Shown here one piece after another: positions 50,503 to 60,219 of a stretch of DNA of 64,000 bases. Position 1 is the first letter of the stretch, and every line of letters starts with the position of its first letter. The stretch lies in assembly GCA_900016675.1 (NCBI GenBank), contig LN483071.1, positions 434,001-498,000 of the forward strand, read 5' to 3'. The position numbers and the translations under genes are program-made. The notes under the pieces were generated by a model, which saw only the letters and a program-made list of their open reading frames with translations, made no database searches and had not been told where the DNA came from. Source of the stretch: Arthrobacter saudimassiliensis. Lineage in GTDB: Bacteria; Actinomycetota; Actinomycetes; Actinomycetales; Micrococcaceae.

Positions 50503-50763
50503 ATGGACAGCTTCTTCACCTTCCTCCGCCGCTCCCCTCTCCGCCGCGGGCGCGGCTGGCTCGGCGGGATCTGCGCCGGCATCGCCGCCTACTTCGGGTG
50601 GGACGTGACCCTGGTCCGGATCGGCGTGCTGCTCAGCTTCCTGCTGCCGTTCATTGGAGTCGGAACGTATCTGGTGGCCTGGCTGCTGCTGCCCAGGTAC
50701 GACGGCCGGATCCTCCTGGAGAGCCTCATCGGCCGCACGACGCGTCCCGGACCGGGCCGTTAG
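50503..50763 (+). CDS. PspC-domain protein
   Basis: I choose the ATG at 50503 (MDSFFTFLRRSPL), giving 86 residues; the frame is open upstream without homology. The PspC domain fills the protein: RRGRGWLGGICAGIAAYFGW, then VTLVRIGVLLSFLLPFIGVG and YLVAWLLLPRYDGRI. It lies 91 bases after the small membrane protein on the same strand, making this the third PspC domain in 4 kb. In enterobacteria PspC acts as a membrane partner for stress signalling; no PspA or PspB homologue is seen here. Confidence 0.85.
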   Translation: MDSFFTFLRRSPLRRGRGWLGGICAGIAAYFGWDVTLVRIGVLLSFLLPFIGVGTYLVAWLLLPRYDGRILLESLIGRTTRPGPGR

Positions 50764-50817
50764 GCTCCGGATCGGGCGTACCGGAGCCGCCTGAGTCCTT
50801 CCCGCCGCGCCCGTGGC

Positions 50818-50823
50818 TAGAAT
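50818..50823 (+). promoter_or_regulatory. Candidate -10 box of the phosphofructokinase gene
   Basis: TAGAAT 38 bases before the start codon would give a leader of about 32 bases containing the AGGGG ribosome-binding site. No clear -35 box is visible. Confidence 0.4.
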
Positions 50824-50861
50824 GGCGAGGACCGGCGCTTACGACAGCAGGGGTGTGCAGC

Positions 50862-51893
50862 ATGAAGATCGGGATTCTGACCAGCGGCGGCGACTGCCCC
50901 GGCCTTAACGCGGTGATCCGCGGCGCGGTGCTGAAAGGCATCAAGGAGTACGACGGGGTCGAGTTCGTCGGGTTCCGCGACGGGTGGCGCGGCGTCGTCG
51001 ACGGCGACGTCATGGACCTGCCCCGGCAGATGGTCCGCGGCATCTCGAAGCAGGGCGGCACCATCCTCGGCACGTCGCGCACCAACCCCTTCGAAGGCCC
51101 CAACGGCGGGCCGGAGAACATCAAGGCAACCCTGGACCGCCTGGGCATCGATGCGATCATCGCGATCGGCGGCGAGGGAACGCTCGCGGCCGCGCAGCGC
51201 CTGACCGACGCCGGCCTGCAGATTGTCGGCGTGCCCAAGACGGTGGACAACGACCTCGATGCCACCGACTACACCTTCGGCTTCGACACCGCGGTGCAGA
51301 TCGCCACCGAGGCCTGCGACCGGCTGCGCACCACCGGTGAGTCCCATCACCGCTGCATGGTGGCCGAAGTGATGGGCCGCCACGTCGGCTGGATTGCCCT
51401 CCATTCCGGGATGGCGGCCGGTGCGCACGCCATCCTCATTCCCGAGCATTCGGCGAGCCTGGACCAGGTGGCGCAGTGGGTCAACGAGGCCTGGGCCCGA
51501 GGCCGTGCGCCGCTGGTGGTCGTGGCGGAGGGCTTCGTCACCACCGACATGGAAACCCCGCACTCCGAGCGCGGCCTGGACAGCTTCGGCCGCCCGCGGC
51601 TCGGCGGCATCGGCGAGCTGCTGGCGCCGGAAATCGAAGCGCGGACCGGCATCGAGACGCGTGCCACCGTGCTCGGCCACATCCAGCGCGGCGGGGTTCC
51701 CACTGCCTATGACCGGGTGCTCGCGACGCGGCTGGGCATGGCTTCGGTGGACTCGGTGATGCAGGGGCTGTGGGGCACCATGGTTTCGCTCAGCGGAACC
51801 AACATCGTCAACGTCGGATTTGAGAAGGCCCTGGGCAACCTCAAGCGTGTTCCGCAGTCCCGGTACGAGGAAGCGGCAATCCTCTTCGGGTAG
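50862..51893 (+). CDS. pfkA: 6-phosphofructokinase
   Basis: It phosphorylates fructose 6-phosphate in glycolysis. I choose the ATG at 50862 (CAGCAGGGG upstream), giving 343 residues starting MKIGILTSGGDCPGLNAVI; the frame is open further upstream but covers the preceding PspC gene in another frame. Substrate motif PKTVDNDLDATD and the block AEVMGRHVGWIALHSGMAAG are present. Two residues decide the phosphoryl donor: glycine at about 106 in GGEGT suggests ATP, as in E. coli Gly104, despite lysine at about 126 in PKT, found in the PPi-type and actinobacterial clade. So it is probably the ATP-dependent actinobacterial type. Confidence 0.95.
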   Translation: MKIGILTSGGDCPGLNAVIRGAVLKGIKEYDGVEFVGFRDGWRGVVDGDVMDLPRQMVRGISKQGGTILGTSRTNPFEGPNGGPENIKATLDRLGIDAIIAIGGEGTLAAAQRLTDAGLQIVGVPKTVDNDLDATDYTFGFDTAVQIATEACDRLRTTGESHHRCMVAEVMGRHVGWIALHSGMAAGAHAILIPEHSASLDQVAQWVNEAWARGRAPLVVVAEGFVTTDMETPHSERGLDSFGRPRLGGIGELLAPEIEARTGIETRATVLGHIQRGGVPTAYDRVLATRLGMASVDSVMQGLWGTMVSLSGTNIVNVGFEKALGNLKRVPQSRYEEAAILFG

Positions 51894-51950
51894 TTCCCGC
51901 AGCCTGTGGGTTTCCTGTTCAGGACCGCCCGCGGGTGTAGGTTGGCACCT

Positions 51951-52670
51951 ATGGATCTTGATCCGGGAACAATCGCCATCATCCAGCTGGCATGGTCCCG
52001 GGGCCTCGGCCTCGATGACGGTGCCCTCGCTGATGCCGACGCCAACGAACGCATCTACCATGTCACCGCCGAACCGCGGCAGGTTTCCTTCGTCCGCCTG
52101 TTCGGGCGGGAGGTGTTCTGCGGGCCCGAGTGGGCGGCGGACTATGTCCGCTCCAAGTCGCTGACGGAACTGACCCGCGGTTCGACCCTCATGCGGCTTT
52201 CGCACGACGTGGGCGGCCGGGCACTGGGCACCGAGCTGCTGTATTTCGCTGACACTTTTCCCACCCTGTTTCCCGCGGAGGACTACGCAGTCGGCGAGGA
52301 CCCCCTGCTGGTGAGTGCGCTGGAGCGGCTCTGCCCGCCCGACGACGTTTCCGAAGCAGGGCTGAGCGCGCGGGACTCGGTGTTCACCCTGGTCGACGAC
52401 TCCGCCGGGGAGGAACGGGTCCTGTCCGGGGCCGGGTACTCCCTCAGCGAGGGGATCCTGGCCGACATGTCCGTCCTGACGGCGCCGTCGGTGCGCTGCC
52501 GCGGGCTGGGCAGCTACATCAGCGCGGTGGCGGTGGAGGACGCCATGGCGGCGGGCCTGATCCCGCAGTGGCGGGTGGAGTCCGGAAACGTGGGCGCCGC
52601 CCGCACCGCCGTGAGCAGCGGATTCATCGCGGCCGGGCTGCGCGCCTCGGTCGCCCTGCCGGCAGCCTAG
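51951..52670 (+). CDS. GNAT-like acetyltransferase domain protein
   Basis: A 239-residue protein from the ATG at 51951, preceded by TAGGTT seven bases upstream, which suggests a leaderless transcript. The C-terminal third resembles a GNAT domain (SVLTAPSVRCRGLGSYISAV, then WRVESGNVGAARTAVSSGFI). The N-terminal two thirds are not recognised. Function unknown. The stop overlaps the stop of the convergent ankyrin gene in a shared CTAG. Confidence 0.6.
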   Translation: MDLDPGTIAIIQLAWSRGLGLDDGALADADANERIYHVTAEPRQVSFVRLFGREVFCGPEWAADYVRSKSLTELTRGSTLMRLSHDVGGRALGTELLYFADTFPTLFPAEDYAVGEDPLLVSALERLCPPDDVSEAGLSARDSVFTLVDDSAGEERVLSGAGYSLSEGILADMSVLTAPSVRCRGLGSYISAVAVEDAMAAGLIPQWRVESGNVGAARTAVSSGFIAAGLRASVALPAA

Positions 52671-53119
52671 GCCTGGTCCGGGCCGGTGCCGGTACCCAGC
52701 AGGGCCGCCAGGTCCGGGCGGTTGAAGAACGCCGCCGCCTCGCGGGCGGAGGGGGTGCCGGCGTCGGGATCCGCACCGGCAGCCACCAGGACCTCAACGA
52801 CCTCCGAGTAGCCCTTGAACACCGCTCCGGCCAGGGGCGACTGGCCCCGGTCGTTGAGGGTGTCGGGGTCGGCGCCGCGGCGCAGCAGCAGTTCCACCAG
52901 CGGCGCGTGGCCATGGTAGGCGGCGAGCATGAGCAGGGTGTCGCCGGTGGAGCTGGTGAGGTTCACCGGCACACCGGCGTCGAGGTAAGGCACCAGGACG
53001 GAGGCGTGGCCGGCACGTGCGGCGTCGAACAGGCGGGCCGCCAGCTCCAGCATCTGCTCGTCTTCGTCCTGGCCGCCGCCGGCGGGGACGCCGGCCCCGG
53101 CGCCCGGATGCTCACTCAT
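52667..53119 (-). CDS. Ankyrin-repeat protein
   Basis: A 150-residue protein with about three ankyrin repeats: ARLFDAARAGHASVLVPYLD, TLLMLAAYHGHAPLVELLLR then GADPDTLNDRGQSPLAGAVF and EVVEVLVAAGADPDAG. A short Gly-rich N-terminus (EHPGAGAGVPAGGGQDEDEQ) precedes them. AGGA lies in front of the ATG. It presumably mediates a protein contact; the partner is unknown. It converges on the GNAT-like gene with a four-base overlap. Confidence 0.85.
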   Translation of the reverse strand: MSEHPGAGAGVPAGGGQDEDEQMLELAARLFDAARAGHASVLVPYLDAGVPVNLTSSTGDTLLMLAAYHGHAPLVELLLRRGADPDTLNDRGQSPLAGAVFKGYSEVVEVLVAAGADPDAGTPSAREAAAFFNRPDLAALLGTGTGPDQA

Positions 53120-53221
53120 TGATCGGTCCTCTCCTCGCCGCGCCGTTCCGACGGCACGGTTCCGCGTGCCGCCCCGGCCGGGCGGGCTGCTGTACCTGCG
53201 GTTTCCAGTTTCGCACGGCGG

Positions 53222-54319
53222 TCAGCGCGGCGTGCGGACCCCGCGCAGCAGCCCGGCGGGGCGACCGACCACCTGGCCGGCGTCGGGGGCGACGATCAGT
53301 TCCTGGGCGGCGGCGTAGATCTCCTCGCCGTCACGCACCTGGAGGGTGGCCTGCGGGTCGGTGGACCGCTTGACCACGGCCAGCGCCACGGCGCCCATCT
53401 CGTAATGCTGGGCGGTGCTGGTCACGCGGCCCACGGTGCGCCCGCCGGCCACGACCTCGCTGCCTGCGGCGGGAAGGGTGTGCAGCGAGCCGTCCAGCTG
53501 CAGGAAGACCAGCCTCCGCGGCGGGTGCCCGAGGTTGTGGACGCGGGCCACGGTCTCCTGCCCCTTGTAGCAGCCCTTGGACAGGTGGACGGCCGTGCGG
53601 AGCAGGTCCAGCTCATGCGGAATGGTCTTTTCATCGGTGTCGAGTCCCTGCCGGGGCCGCCACGCGGCGATGCGCAGCGCTTCGGCGGCCATGCTGCCGG
53701 CCAGCGGAAGCCCGGCGGCCTCCACGGCGCCCTCCAGCCCGTCCGCCGGCACCAGGTACTCGTGCCAGGTCCGCTCGTGGCCGGGGTGGGACTCCTCGGC
53801 GACGGCGGTGTAGGCCCAGCCACCGGGGGCGACCCGGGGCCAGGGATCGGTCCACGCCAGGTGATCGGACCAGGCGGGCACCTGGACGGTGCTGCCCAGG
53901 ACAGCCCACTGCGCCGACACGTCGGCGACCTCCACACGAAGCATGAACTTCATGGACTCCAGCCAGGCCGCAAGGGGTTCCGCGCGGTCCGGTTCGACGA
54001 TCAGCCAGGTGCGGTCGCCGTCGTCGAGCACCCGCGCCTGGTAATCGATCCGGCCCTGGACGCTGAGCAGCAGCAGTTCGGTGGAGGTGCCGGGAGCCAG
54101 GCCGGTCAGCTGCTGGGAGGAAAGCGTATGCAGCCAGCTGAGCCGGTCCGGCCCGGCAACGGTCACGACGCCGAGGTGGGAGAGGTCGACGACGGCCTGC
54201 CCCGCCGCCAGGGCACGCTGTTCGGGCAGGGGCCGGCCGTAGTGGGCCGCGACGCCGGCGTCGGCGCCGGAGGCTTCAACGGCGCCGGGGCGGGAAAGCA
54301 GGGGGCTGGAGTACGTCAT
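53222..54319 (-). CDS. ygfZ: YgfZ/GcvT-like folate-binding protein
   Basis: A 365-residue protein from the ATG at 54319 (MTYSSPLLSRPG). It belongs to the YgfZ branch of the GcvT superfamily, which supports Fe-S cluster repair together with tetrahydrofolate in E. coli. The signature KGCYKGQETVAR is near residue 240, the family cysteine-containing motif. Other blocks are VDLSHLGVVTVAGPDRLSWL near 45 and RVTSTAQHYEMGAVALA near the end. It is 39 bases downstream of the nitrobindin gene. The link of an Fe-S repair protein and a NO/heme protein is an inference from adjacency. Confidence 0.9.
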   Translation of the reverse strand: MTYSSPLLSRPGAVEASGADAGVAAHYGRPLPEQRALAAGQAVVDLSHLGVVTVAGPDRLSWLHTLSSQQLTGLAPGTSTELLLLSVQGRIDYQARVLDDGDRTWLIVEPDRAEPLAAWLESMKFMLRVEVADVSAQWAVLGSTVQVPAWSDHLAWTDPWPRVAPGGWAYTAVAEESHPGHERTWHEYLVPADGLEGAVEAAGLPLAGSMAAEALRIAAWRPRQGLDTDEKTIPHELDLLRTAVHLSKGCYKGQETVARVHNLGHPPRRLVFLQLDGSLHTLPAAGSEVVAGGRTVGRVTSTAQHYEMGAVALAVVKRSTDPQATLQVRDGEEIYAAAQELIVAPDAGQVVGRPAGLLRGVRTPR

Positions 54320-54358
54320 GACAGGTCCAACGCATTGCACCGTCCGGGTAATCCCGGC

Positions 54359-54958
54359 TCAGGCCTGCTTCTTCAGGATGGCGGAGGCGTGCGCCTTCAG
54401 GGACTCGCCTTCGGCGGCGGTGTCCCAGCGCCAGTACAGGTCCCCGTTGACCAGCCCGAAGATGCGGGTCGCGGCCGAGTACTCCTTGGAGTTCTGCCCG
54501 CGCATCACCAGGTCGGTGGTGAGCTGGATCTGCGGTCCCTTGATCTGCCCGTAGTACAGCTCCGCGATGCCGCCGGGATGCACGATCGTGGCGGTGATGT
54601 CGAACCCGCCGCTGTCATTGCGCAGGGCTTCGACTTCGTCGGCGCTGCGCAGCGCCGGGACGATGTCTCCGGGGACCAGGCCCGGACCGGCGTCGGCCTC
54701 GTTGAGCGGACGGTCCAGGGCCCAGAAACCGGTTTCCACGGCCAGCGGACGCAGGAAGGTGCCTTCCTCGTCGGTCAGCCAGCTTTCGGCGGTGTACTGC
54801 AGGTACGGCAGCCCGTTCTGGGCGAAGGTGACCCGCTGTCCGAAGTGCTCGGAGTCGGCTTCGCCCTCTCCCAGGCGCCCGGCACCCTCCCAGGTGCCCA
54901 GCAGCCAGGACAGGGGAACCAGCTCGGGCGTCAGATCGGTGGGGATTTCCATGGGCAT
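54359..54958 (-). CDS. Nitrobindin family (FABP-like, DUF1794) heme protein
   Basis: A 199-residue beta-barrel protein of the nitrobindin/THAP4-like heme-binding family, also described as peroxynitrite isomerase. The start MPMEIPTDLTPELVPLSWLL is typical, with the family motif GTWEGAGRLG near residue 22. The C-terminal strand block with the probable heme-ligand histidine is at ESLKAHASAILKKQA. The role is in NO or peroxynitrite handling by analogy; the substrate is not proven. It precedes the YgfZ gene on the same strand. Confidence 0.85.
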   Translation of the reverse strand: MPMEIPTDLTPELVPLSWLLGTWEGAGRLGEGEADSEHFGQRVTFAQNGLPYLQYTAESWLTDEEGTFLRPLAVETGFWALDRPLNEADAGPGLVPGDIVPALRSADEVEALRNDSGGFDITATIVHPGGIAELYYGQIKGPQIQLTTDLVMRGQNSKEYSAATRIFGLVNGDLYWRWDTAAEGESLKAHASAILKKQA

Positions 54959-55044
54959 TGCTGATCCGTCCCTTCGGTCATTCGCGCCGCGGCGGCGCCG
55001 TTATGCGGTTGTCCGGCCCGCAGGCGGGGCGCAGGGGAAGAAGG

Positions 55045-55158
55045 TTACTTCTGTCCCTTGTACAGCCGGGAGATGACGAGTCCGGCGAAGCCGGCCATAC
55101 CCAGGCCGGCGAGGCCCAGCAGGACGATGAAGAAGATTTCGAGAGCAAGAAGCGACAT
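55045..55158 (-). CDS. Small single-span membrane protein, 37 residues
   Basis: An ATG at 55158 opens a 37-codon frame: MSLLALEIFFIVLLGLAGLG then MAGFAGLVISRLYKGQK. It is a clear transmembrane helix with a short basic cytoplasmic tail. TAGGAT lies five bases before the ATG, which suggests a leaderless transcript, and the strand is the same as for the nitrobindin gene 86 bases downstream. The hydrophobic organisation and stop codon support a real gene; no family known to me. Confidence 0.55.
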   Translation of the reverse strand: MSLLALEIFFIVLLGLAGLGMAGFAGLVISRLYKGQK

Positions 55159-55260
55159 GCCTACATCCTAACGCGGAGTTGGAGCGGACCCGTTGCCTGT
55201 GACACGCGCCCGCCGAAGAGGGAAGGTTGCGCAGTCGCCGGGCTCCGGGAGGGCGGGGGG

Positions 55261-56016
55261 TCAGGGCAGCAGCAGCCGGCCCAGGAAGTAGGTGCCCGCC
55301 CCCAGCACCAGCACCGGTCCGAGGGCGACGGCCACCTTGCCGCCAAGGTTCAGCGCCTCGTCCCGGGACAGCACGAGCCGGCGCACCGCCATGATGACCG
55401 CTGCGCCCACCGCGCCGATCACCGCGCAGGGCAGCAGCACGGAGGGATCCAGCAGGAACGCGGCCAGCCCGGAGGCGATGATCCCGGCCAGCACCCCCAG
55501 CGGGGCGAGCATCCGGTCCGGCAGGGGGATCATGGCCGCCGCGAGGGCCACCAGCGCTCCGGCGGCGCCGGCGACGGCGGCCACCAGCCCGCCGTCGGCC
55601 AGGTGCGGCAGCCGGTCCAAGGCGACCCAGCCGGAGCCGAGGACCACGACGAGGGCCCCGGAGACCGCGCCGATGGTGGACTCCAGCCGGTGCGCCTGTC
55701 CGGTGCCGCGCAGCAGCTGGATCAGGAAGATCGCGCCGACTCCGACGGCGGCGGCGGCCGGCATCCAGGACATCAGCGAGGTGGGCGGGGCGAAGGCCGC
55801 CCCGGCGACGGAGCCGACGCCGACCAGGGCCAGGGCGACGCCCTGGCTCTTGCGGGCGGGAATGTCGAGCAGATGCGGCCAGGCCAGCCCGACGGCGGCC
55901 GCGGCGGCGGCGCTGACCCCTGCCACCGCCCATTCATTCCAGAAGGATGCGGCAACGACCGCGATGAGGGCAGCGGCCGTCCCCAGTGCCAGGCTCCAGT
56001 ATTTCACCCTAGCCAT
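55261..56016 (-). CDS. Polytopic membrane protein, unknown function
   Basis: A 251-residue protein with about eight hydrophobic segments: [124 protein letters not shown] and [20 protein letters not shown]. No charged catalytic motif is seen. A cytoplasmic loop near 110-120 carries HRLEST. It is divergent from glnR with 137 bases between, so the two could share a control region. No family recognised. Confidence 0.8.
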   Translation of the reverse strand: MARVKYWSLALGTAAALIAVVAASFWNEWAVAGVSAAAAAAVGLAWPHLLDIPARKSQGVALALVGVGSVAGAAFAPPTSLMSWMPAAAAVGVGAIFLIQLLRGTGQAHRLESTIGAVSGALVVVLGSGWVALDRLPHLADGGLVAAVAGAAGALVALAAAMIPLPDRMLAPLGVLAGIIASGLAAFLLDPSVLLPCAVIGAVGAAVIMAVRRLVLSRDEALNLGGKVAVALGPVLVLGAGTYFLGRLLLP

Positions 56017-56071
56017 CCTGCCTTATGACGCGGATGGGTCGAAAGCTACGGGCCGTCCGACCCGGCGTGGG

Positions 56072-56077
56072 TATACT
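56072..56077 (+). promoter_or_regulatory. glnR: Candidate -10 box of glnR
   Basis: TATACT 76 bases before the glnR start is the strongest -10 match in this gap. The -35 region at 17 bases (CGGGCC-like) is poor. Confidence 0.45.
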
Positions 56078-56153
56078 TTCAACCACTCTCAGGCCGGCGA
56101 GGACCGGGCTCAGACAGTGCCCGACGATGTGCGCCCCGACTCTTGGAGGACCT

Positions 56154-56870
56154 ATGTCGCACATACTGCTCTTGACCAACGGTTCCGGCCCGTCCGTCGA
56201 AGTCCTGCCCGCCCTGGAACTGCTCAACCACCAGGTGCACGTAGTGCCCGCGGAGCCCACCGCGCTGCTGGATACCGATCCCTGCGACGCCGTCCTCGTC
56301 GACGCCCGCCGCGACCTGGTCGGGGCGCGTTCCCTCACCCAGCTGCTCAAGGCCACCGGCCTGAGCACCCCGCTGATGCTGGTGCTCACCGAAGGCGGCA
56401 TGGCGGCCGTGGCGGCGAACTGGCAGGCCGACGACGTGATCCTCGACAGCGCCGGCCCGGCCGAGCTGGAGGCCCGGCTGCGGCTGCTCATCGCCCGCGC
56501 CACCGCCGCCGCCAACGACACCGGTACCGAGATCCACGCCTCCGGCGTCGTCATCGACGAGGCCTCGTACACGGCCCGCGTCAACGGCTCGGCCCTGAAC
56601 CTGACCTACAAGGAATTCGAGCTCCTGAAGTACCTGGCCCAGCACCCGGGCCGGGTCTTCACCCGCGACCAGCTGCTGCACGAGGTGTGGGGCTATGACT
56701 ACTACGGCGGCACCCGCACCGTCGACGTGCACGTGCGGCGCCTACGGGCCAAGCTCGGGCCGGACCACGAGAACCTGATCGGCACCGTGCGCAACGTCGG
56801 CTACCGGTTCGCCAGGCCGCGCCTGACGGAGGATCCGGTGAGCAGCGCCGGCCGCGACGCGCAGGCCTGA
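56154..56870 (+). CDS. glnR: GlnR-type OmpR-family orphan response regulator
   Basis: GlnR is the nitrogen-assimilation regulator of many actinobacteria. I choose the ATG at 56154 (GGAGGACCT in front), giving 238 residues that begin [20 protein letters not shown], the GlnR start. The atypical receiver has [20 protein letters not shown] near residue 50 and [10 protein letters not shown] near 80. The winged helix has [20 protein letters not shown] then [20 protein letters not shown] and the end [11 protein letters not shown]. No partner kinase is adjacent, as is typical. mshD follows. Confidence 0.9.
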   Translation: MSHILLLTNGSGPSVEVLPALELLNHQVHVVPAEPTALLDTDPCDAVLVDARRDLVGARSLTQLLKATGLSTPLMLVLTEGGMAAVAANWQADDVILDSAGPAELEARLRLLIARATAAANDTGTEIHASGVVIDEASYTARVNGSALNLTYKEFELLKYLAQHPGRVFTRDQLLHEVWGYDYYGGTRTVDVHVRRLRAKLGPDHENLIGTVRNVGYRFARPRLTEDPVSSAGRDAQA

Positions 56871-56924
56871 TCCCGCCGCCCGGCGCCCTGTCGCCTCCGG
56901 CGCCGCCCGCGCTAGGCTGCTGCA

Positions 56925-57887
56925 ATGAGCGAGCCGACTGCCACCAATGATCTGACCAACTGGCCGGTGGAGGAATCCGCCGGCGCGCCCGCGTCCGAGC
57001 TGCTGCAGGAGGTGCTTCGGCTGGCCGCGGAATCGCGGGAGGCGGACGGCAACCCGCCCTTCTCCGAGCAGACCCTGCTGGACCTGCGCTCGCCCGCCTT
57101 TCCAGGGCACCTGTTCACCTGCCGCTCCGGTGACGGCGGGGAACCGTCCGGCGCGCCCCTGGCCGGCGCCGCCGTCCTCATCCCCGGCGGGGACGGCCCG
57201 GCCGTGGCGGAGCTGGCCGTCCACCCGACCTACCGGGGCAAGGGCGCCGGAACCGCGCTTGCCGCGGCCGTGCTGGCGACCGGAGCCGCTCCCTCGGCCT
57301 GGTCGCACGGAAACCACGAGGCGGCGGGACAGCTGGCCGCACGGTTCGGCTACGCGCCGGTCCGCGAACTGTGGAAGATGCGCCTGACCCGGTCATCCCT
57401 GGACGAACCGCTGCCCGCGCCGGTCCTGCCGCCCGGCGTCCGGCTCCGCGCCTTCGAGCCCGGCCGCGACGAGGATGCCTGGCTGGCCGCGAACGCGGCC
57501 GCGTTCGCGCACCACCCGGAGCAGGGCAGCCTCACCCGAGCGGACCTGGACGCCCGCATGGCCGAGGACTGGTTCGACCCTGCCGGTTTCCTGCTGGCCG
57601 AGCGGACCGACGACGGCGCGCTGCTCGGCTTCCACTGGACGAAGGTGCACGCCGGCTCCGCCGGGCACCCCGACGTCGGCGAGGTGTACGTGGTGGGCGT
57701 GGTGCCCGAAGCCCAGGGAACCGGGCTCGGCAAGGCGCTGACCCTGGCCGGGATCGACCACCTGCACCGGGCGGGGCTGGAGTCCATCATGCTGTACGTG
57801 GACGCCGACAACGCGCCCGCCGTCGCCCTGTACCGCCGCCTTGGGTTCGTGCGCTGGGACGTGGACGTGATGTACGCGAAGCGGTAA
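56925..57887 (+). CDS. mshD: Mycothiol synthase
   Basis: MshD acetylates the cysteinyl moiety of the mycothiol precursor, the last step of making the actinobacterial thiol. The 320-residue protein has two GNAT domains: the first with [20 protein letters not shown] near residue 95, the second with [20 protein letters not shown] near 248 followed by [26 protein letters not shown] six bases upstream of the ATG suggests a leaderless start. The position behind glnR is seen in several actinobacteria. This gene is a strong sign that the host makes mycothiol. Confidence 0.94.
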   Translation: MSEPTATNDLTNWPVEESAGAPASELLQEVLRLAAESREADGNPPFSEQTLLDLRSPAFPGHLFTCRSGDGGEPSGAPLAGAAVLIPGGDGPAVAELAVHPTYRGKGAGTALAAAVLATGAAPSAWSHGNHEAAGQLAARFGYAPVRELWKMRLTRSSLDEPLPAPVLPPGVRLRAFEPGRDEDAWLAANAAAFAHHPEQGSLTRADLDARMAEDWFDPAGFLLAERTDDGALLGFHWTKVHAGSAGHPDVGEVYVVGVVPEAQGTGLGKALTLAGIDHLHRAGLESIMLYVDADNAPAVALYRRLGFVRWDVDVMYAKR

Positions 57888-57993
57888 CCGTTCCCGGTGC
57901 CGCGTCGCTTGTAATGTTGAGGTGAGGGCCGGGCGGCCCGGGCCTGCGCGGCCCGTGCCCTGCCGGCCATGCTGCCAGCAGTCAGGAGAAAAG

Positions 57994-60219
57994 ATGGACT
58001 CCGATATCGCCGCCGACACGCGGTCGGGCTTCGGCTCGGCCGATGCCATGTCAGCGCCGCGTGCCACCCAGGACCGCATAGACCTGCCCGACTTCGGGCC
58101 GGCGCTGCTGCCCAGCGGGGACATCACCCCCGAGCGGTTCCTCGACCGCGAGATCAGCTGGCTGCATTTCAACGCCCGGGTGCTGGAGCTCGCCGAGGAT
58201 CCGGACCTGTACCTGCTGGAACGGGTCAACTTCCTGTCGATCTTCGCGTCCAACCTGGACGAGTTCTTCATGGTGCGGGTCGCCGGGCTCAAGCGGCGGA
58301 TCGCCACCGGGCTCGCCGTTCCCTCCGCCGCCGGGCTGAGCCCGGTGGAACAGCTGGAGGAGATCATGGAGGCCGGCTACCGGCTGCAGCAGCGGCACGC
58401 CGACGTGTTCGCCAAGCAGATCCGCCCCGCCCTGGCCCGTGAACAGATCTACCTGGTCAGCTGGGACGAGCTCGACGACGCGTCCAAGGCCTATCTGCAC
58501 CGCCAGTTCGCCTCCAAGGTGTTCCCCATCCTGACGCCGCTTGCAGTGGATCCGGCCCACCCGTTCCCCTATATCTCCGGGCTCTCGCTGAACCTGGCGG
58601 TGGTGGTGCGCAATCCGGTCAGCGGCAAGGAGTTCTTCGCCCGGGTGAAGGTGCCGGACCAGCTGCCCCGGCTGGTCTCGGTCGACGGCGCCCGCGCAGG
58701 CAACGTGGCCGGGCGCACCGCGCGGTTCATTCCGCTTGAGGACGTCATCGCCGAGCACCTGGACCAGCTCTTCCCCGGAATGGACGTCGTCGAGCACCAC
58801 ACCTTCCGGGTCACCCGCAACGAGGACCTGGAGGTGGAGGAGGACGACGCCGAGAACCTCCTGCAGGCCCTCGAAAAGGAGCTGCTGCGGCGCCGCTTCG
58901 GCCCGCCCGTGCGGCTGGAGGTCACCACCGACATCAACCCGAGCATCCGCGAGCTGCTGGTCCGCGAACTCGGGGTGGAGGAGGACGAGGTCTACGCGCT
59001 GCCGGCGCCGCTGGACCTGCGCGGGCTCTCCCGGATCAGCGACATCGACCGGGCGGACCTGCACTACCCGAAGCACGTGCCGCACACCAGCACGCACCTG
59101 AAGGAATCGGAGACCTCGAAGCCGGCGAACGTGTTCGCCGCGATGCGCCGCCGCGACATCCTGCTGCACCACCCCTACGATTCGTTCTCGACGTCGGTGC
59201 AGGCCTTCCTGGAGCAGGCCGCCGCGGACCCGCGGGTGCAGGCCATCAAGCAGACCCTCTACCGCACCTCCGGCGACTCCCCCATCGTCGACGCGCTGAT
59301 CGACGCCGCCGAGGCCGGCAAGCAGGTCCTGGCCCTGGTGGAGATCAAGGCCCGCTTCGACGAGCAGGCGAACATCTCCTGGGCCCGCAAGCTGGAGCAG
59401 GCCGGGGTGCACGTGGTGTACGGCATCGTCGGCCTGAAGACGCACTGCAAGCTCTCCCTGGTGGTCCGCCAGGAAGTGGACGGGCTGCGCCGCTACTGCC
59501 ACATCGGCACCGGCAACTACCACCCCCGCACGGCCCGGTACTACGAGGACCTGGGCCTGCTGACCGCCAACGAGCAGGTCGGCGAGGACCTGACGAAGCT
59601 GTTCAACCAGCTCTCCGGATACGCGCCGAAGTCGACGTTCAAGCGCCTGCTGGTGGCGCCGCGCTCCGTGCGCTCGGGCCTCATCGACCGGATTGAACGC
59701 GAGATCGCGAACCGGAAGGCCGGCCTCGACGCCCGGGTGATCATCAAGGTCAACTCCATGGTCGATGAGGCGATCATCGATTCGCTCTACCGTGCCTCGC
59801 AGGCCGGGGTGAAGGTGGACGTCATCGTCCGCGGCATCTGCTCGGTGCGTCCCGGCGTGCCCGGCCTGAGCGAGAACATCACCGTGCGCTCCATCCTCGG
59901 CCGGTTCCTGGAGCACTCCCGGGTCTTCGCCTTTGCGAACGGCGGGGATCCCGTGGTGTACATCGGCTCCGCGGACATGATGCACCGCAACCTGGACCGC
60001 CGGGTCGAGGCGCTGGTGCAGCTGCGCGCGAAGGAGGACATCGACGAGCTGATCGAGCTGATGGACCGGTACCTGGATCCGGGCACCTCCAGCTGGCACC
60101 TGGACGAGAAGGGCATCTGGACCCGGCACCACAAGGATCCCGACGGCGCTCCGCTCAGCGACGTCCAGTCCTGGCTGCTGGCGCAGCATTCCCGGCAGCG
60201 CACCGGAAGCCGCCGGTGA
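57994..60219 (+). CDS. ppk: Polyphosphate kinase 1
   Basis: PPK1 makes polyphosphate from ATP at the membrane. From the ATG at 57994 (AGGAGAAAAG in front) it has 741 residues. The N-terminal domain starts at [19 protein letters not shown], with [20 protein letters not shown] near 90. The catalytic region shows [20 protein letters not shown] near 485, where the phospho-histidine lies, and [20 protein letters not shown]. The C-terminal phospholipase-D-like block is [20 protein letters not shown]. Its stop overlaps the next gene by four bases. Confidence 0.96.
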   Translation: MDSDIAADTRSGFGSADAMSAPRATQDRIDLPDFGPALLPSGDITPERFLDREISWLHFNARVLELAEDPDLYLLERVNFLSIFASNLDEFFMVRVAGLKRRIATGLAVPSAAGLSPVEQLEEIMEAGYRLQQRHADVFAKQIRPALAREQIYLVSWDELDDASKAYLHRQFASKVFPILTPLAVDPAHPFPYISGLSLNLAVVVRNPVSGKEFFARVKVPDQLPRLVSVDGARAGNVAGRTARFIPLEDVIAEHLDQLFPGMDVVEHHTFRVTRNEDLEVEEDDAENLLQALEKELLRRRFGPPVRLEVTTDINPSIRELLVRELGVEEDEVYALPAPLDLRGLSRISDIDRADLHYPKHVPHTSTHLKESETSKPANVFAAMRRRDILLHHPYDSFSTSVQAFLEQAAADPRVQAIKQTLYRTSGDSPIVDALIDAAEAGKQVLALVEIKARFDEQANISWARKLEQAGVHVVYGIVGLKTHCKLSLVVRQEVDGLRRYCHIGTGNYHPRTARYYEDLGLLTANEQVGEDLTKLFNQLSGYAPKSTFKRLLVAPRSVRSGLIDRIEREIANRKAGLDARVIIKVNSMVDEAIIDSLYRASQAGVKVDVIVRGICSVRPGVPGLSENITVRSILGRFLEHSRVFAFANGGDPVVYIGSADMMHRNLDRRVEALVQLRAKEDIDELIELMDRYLDPGTSSWHLDEKGIWTRHHKDPDGAPLSDVQSWLLAQHSRQRTGSRR

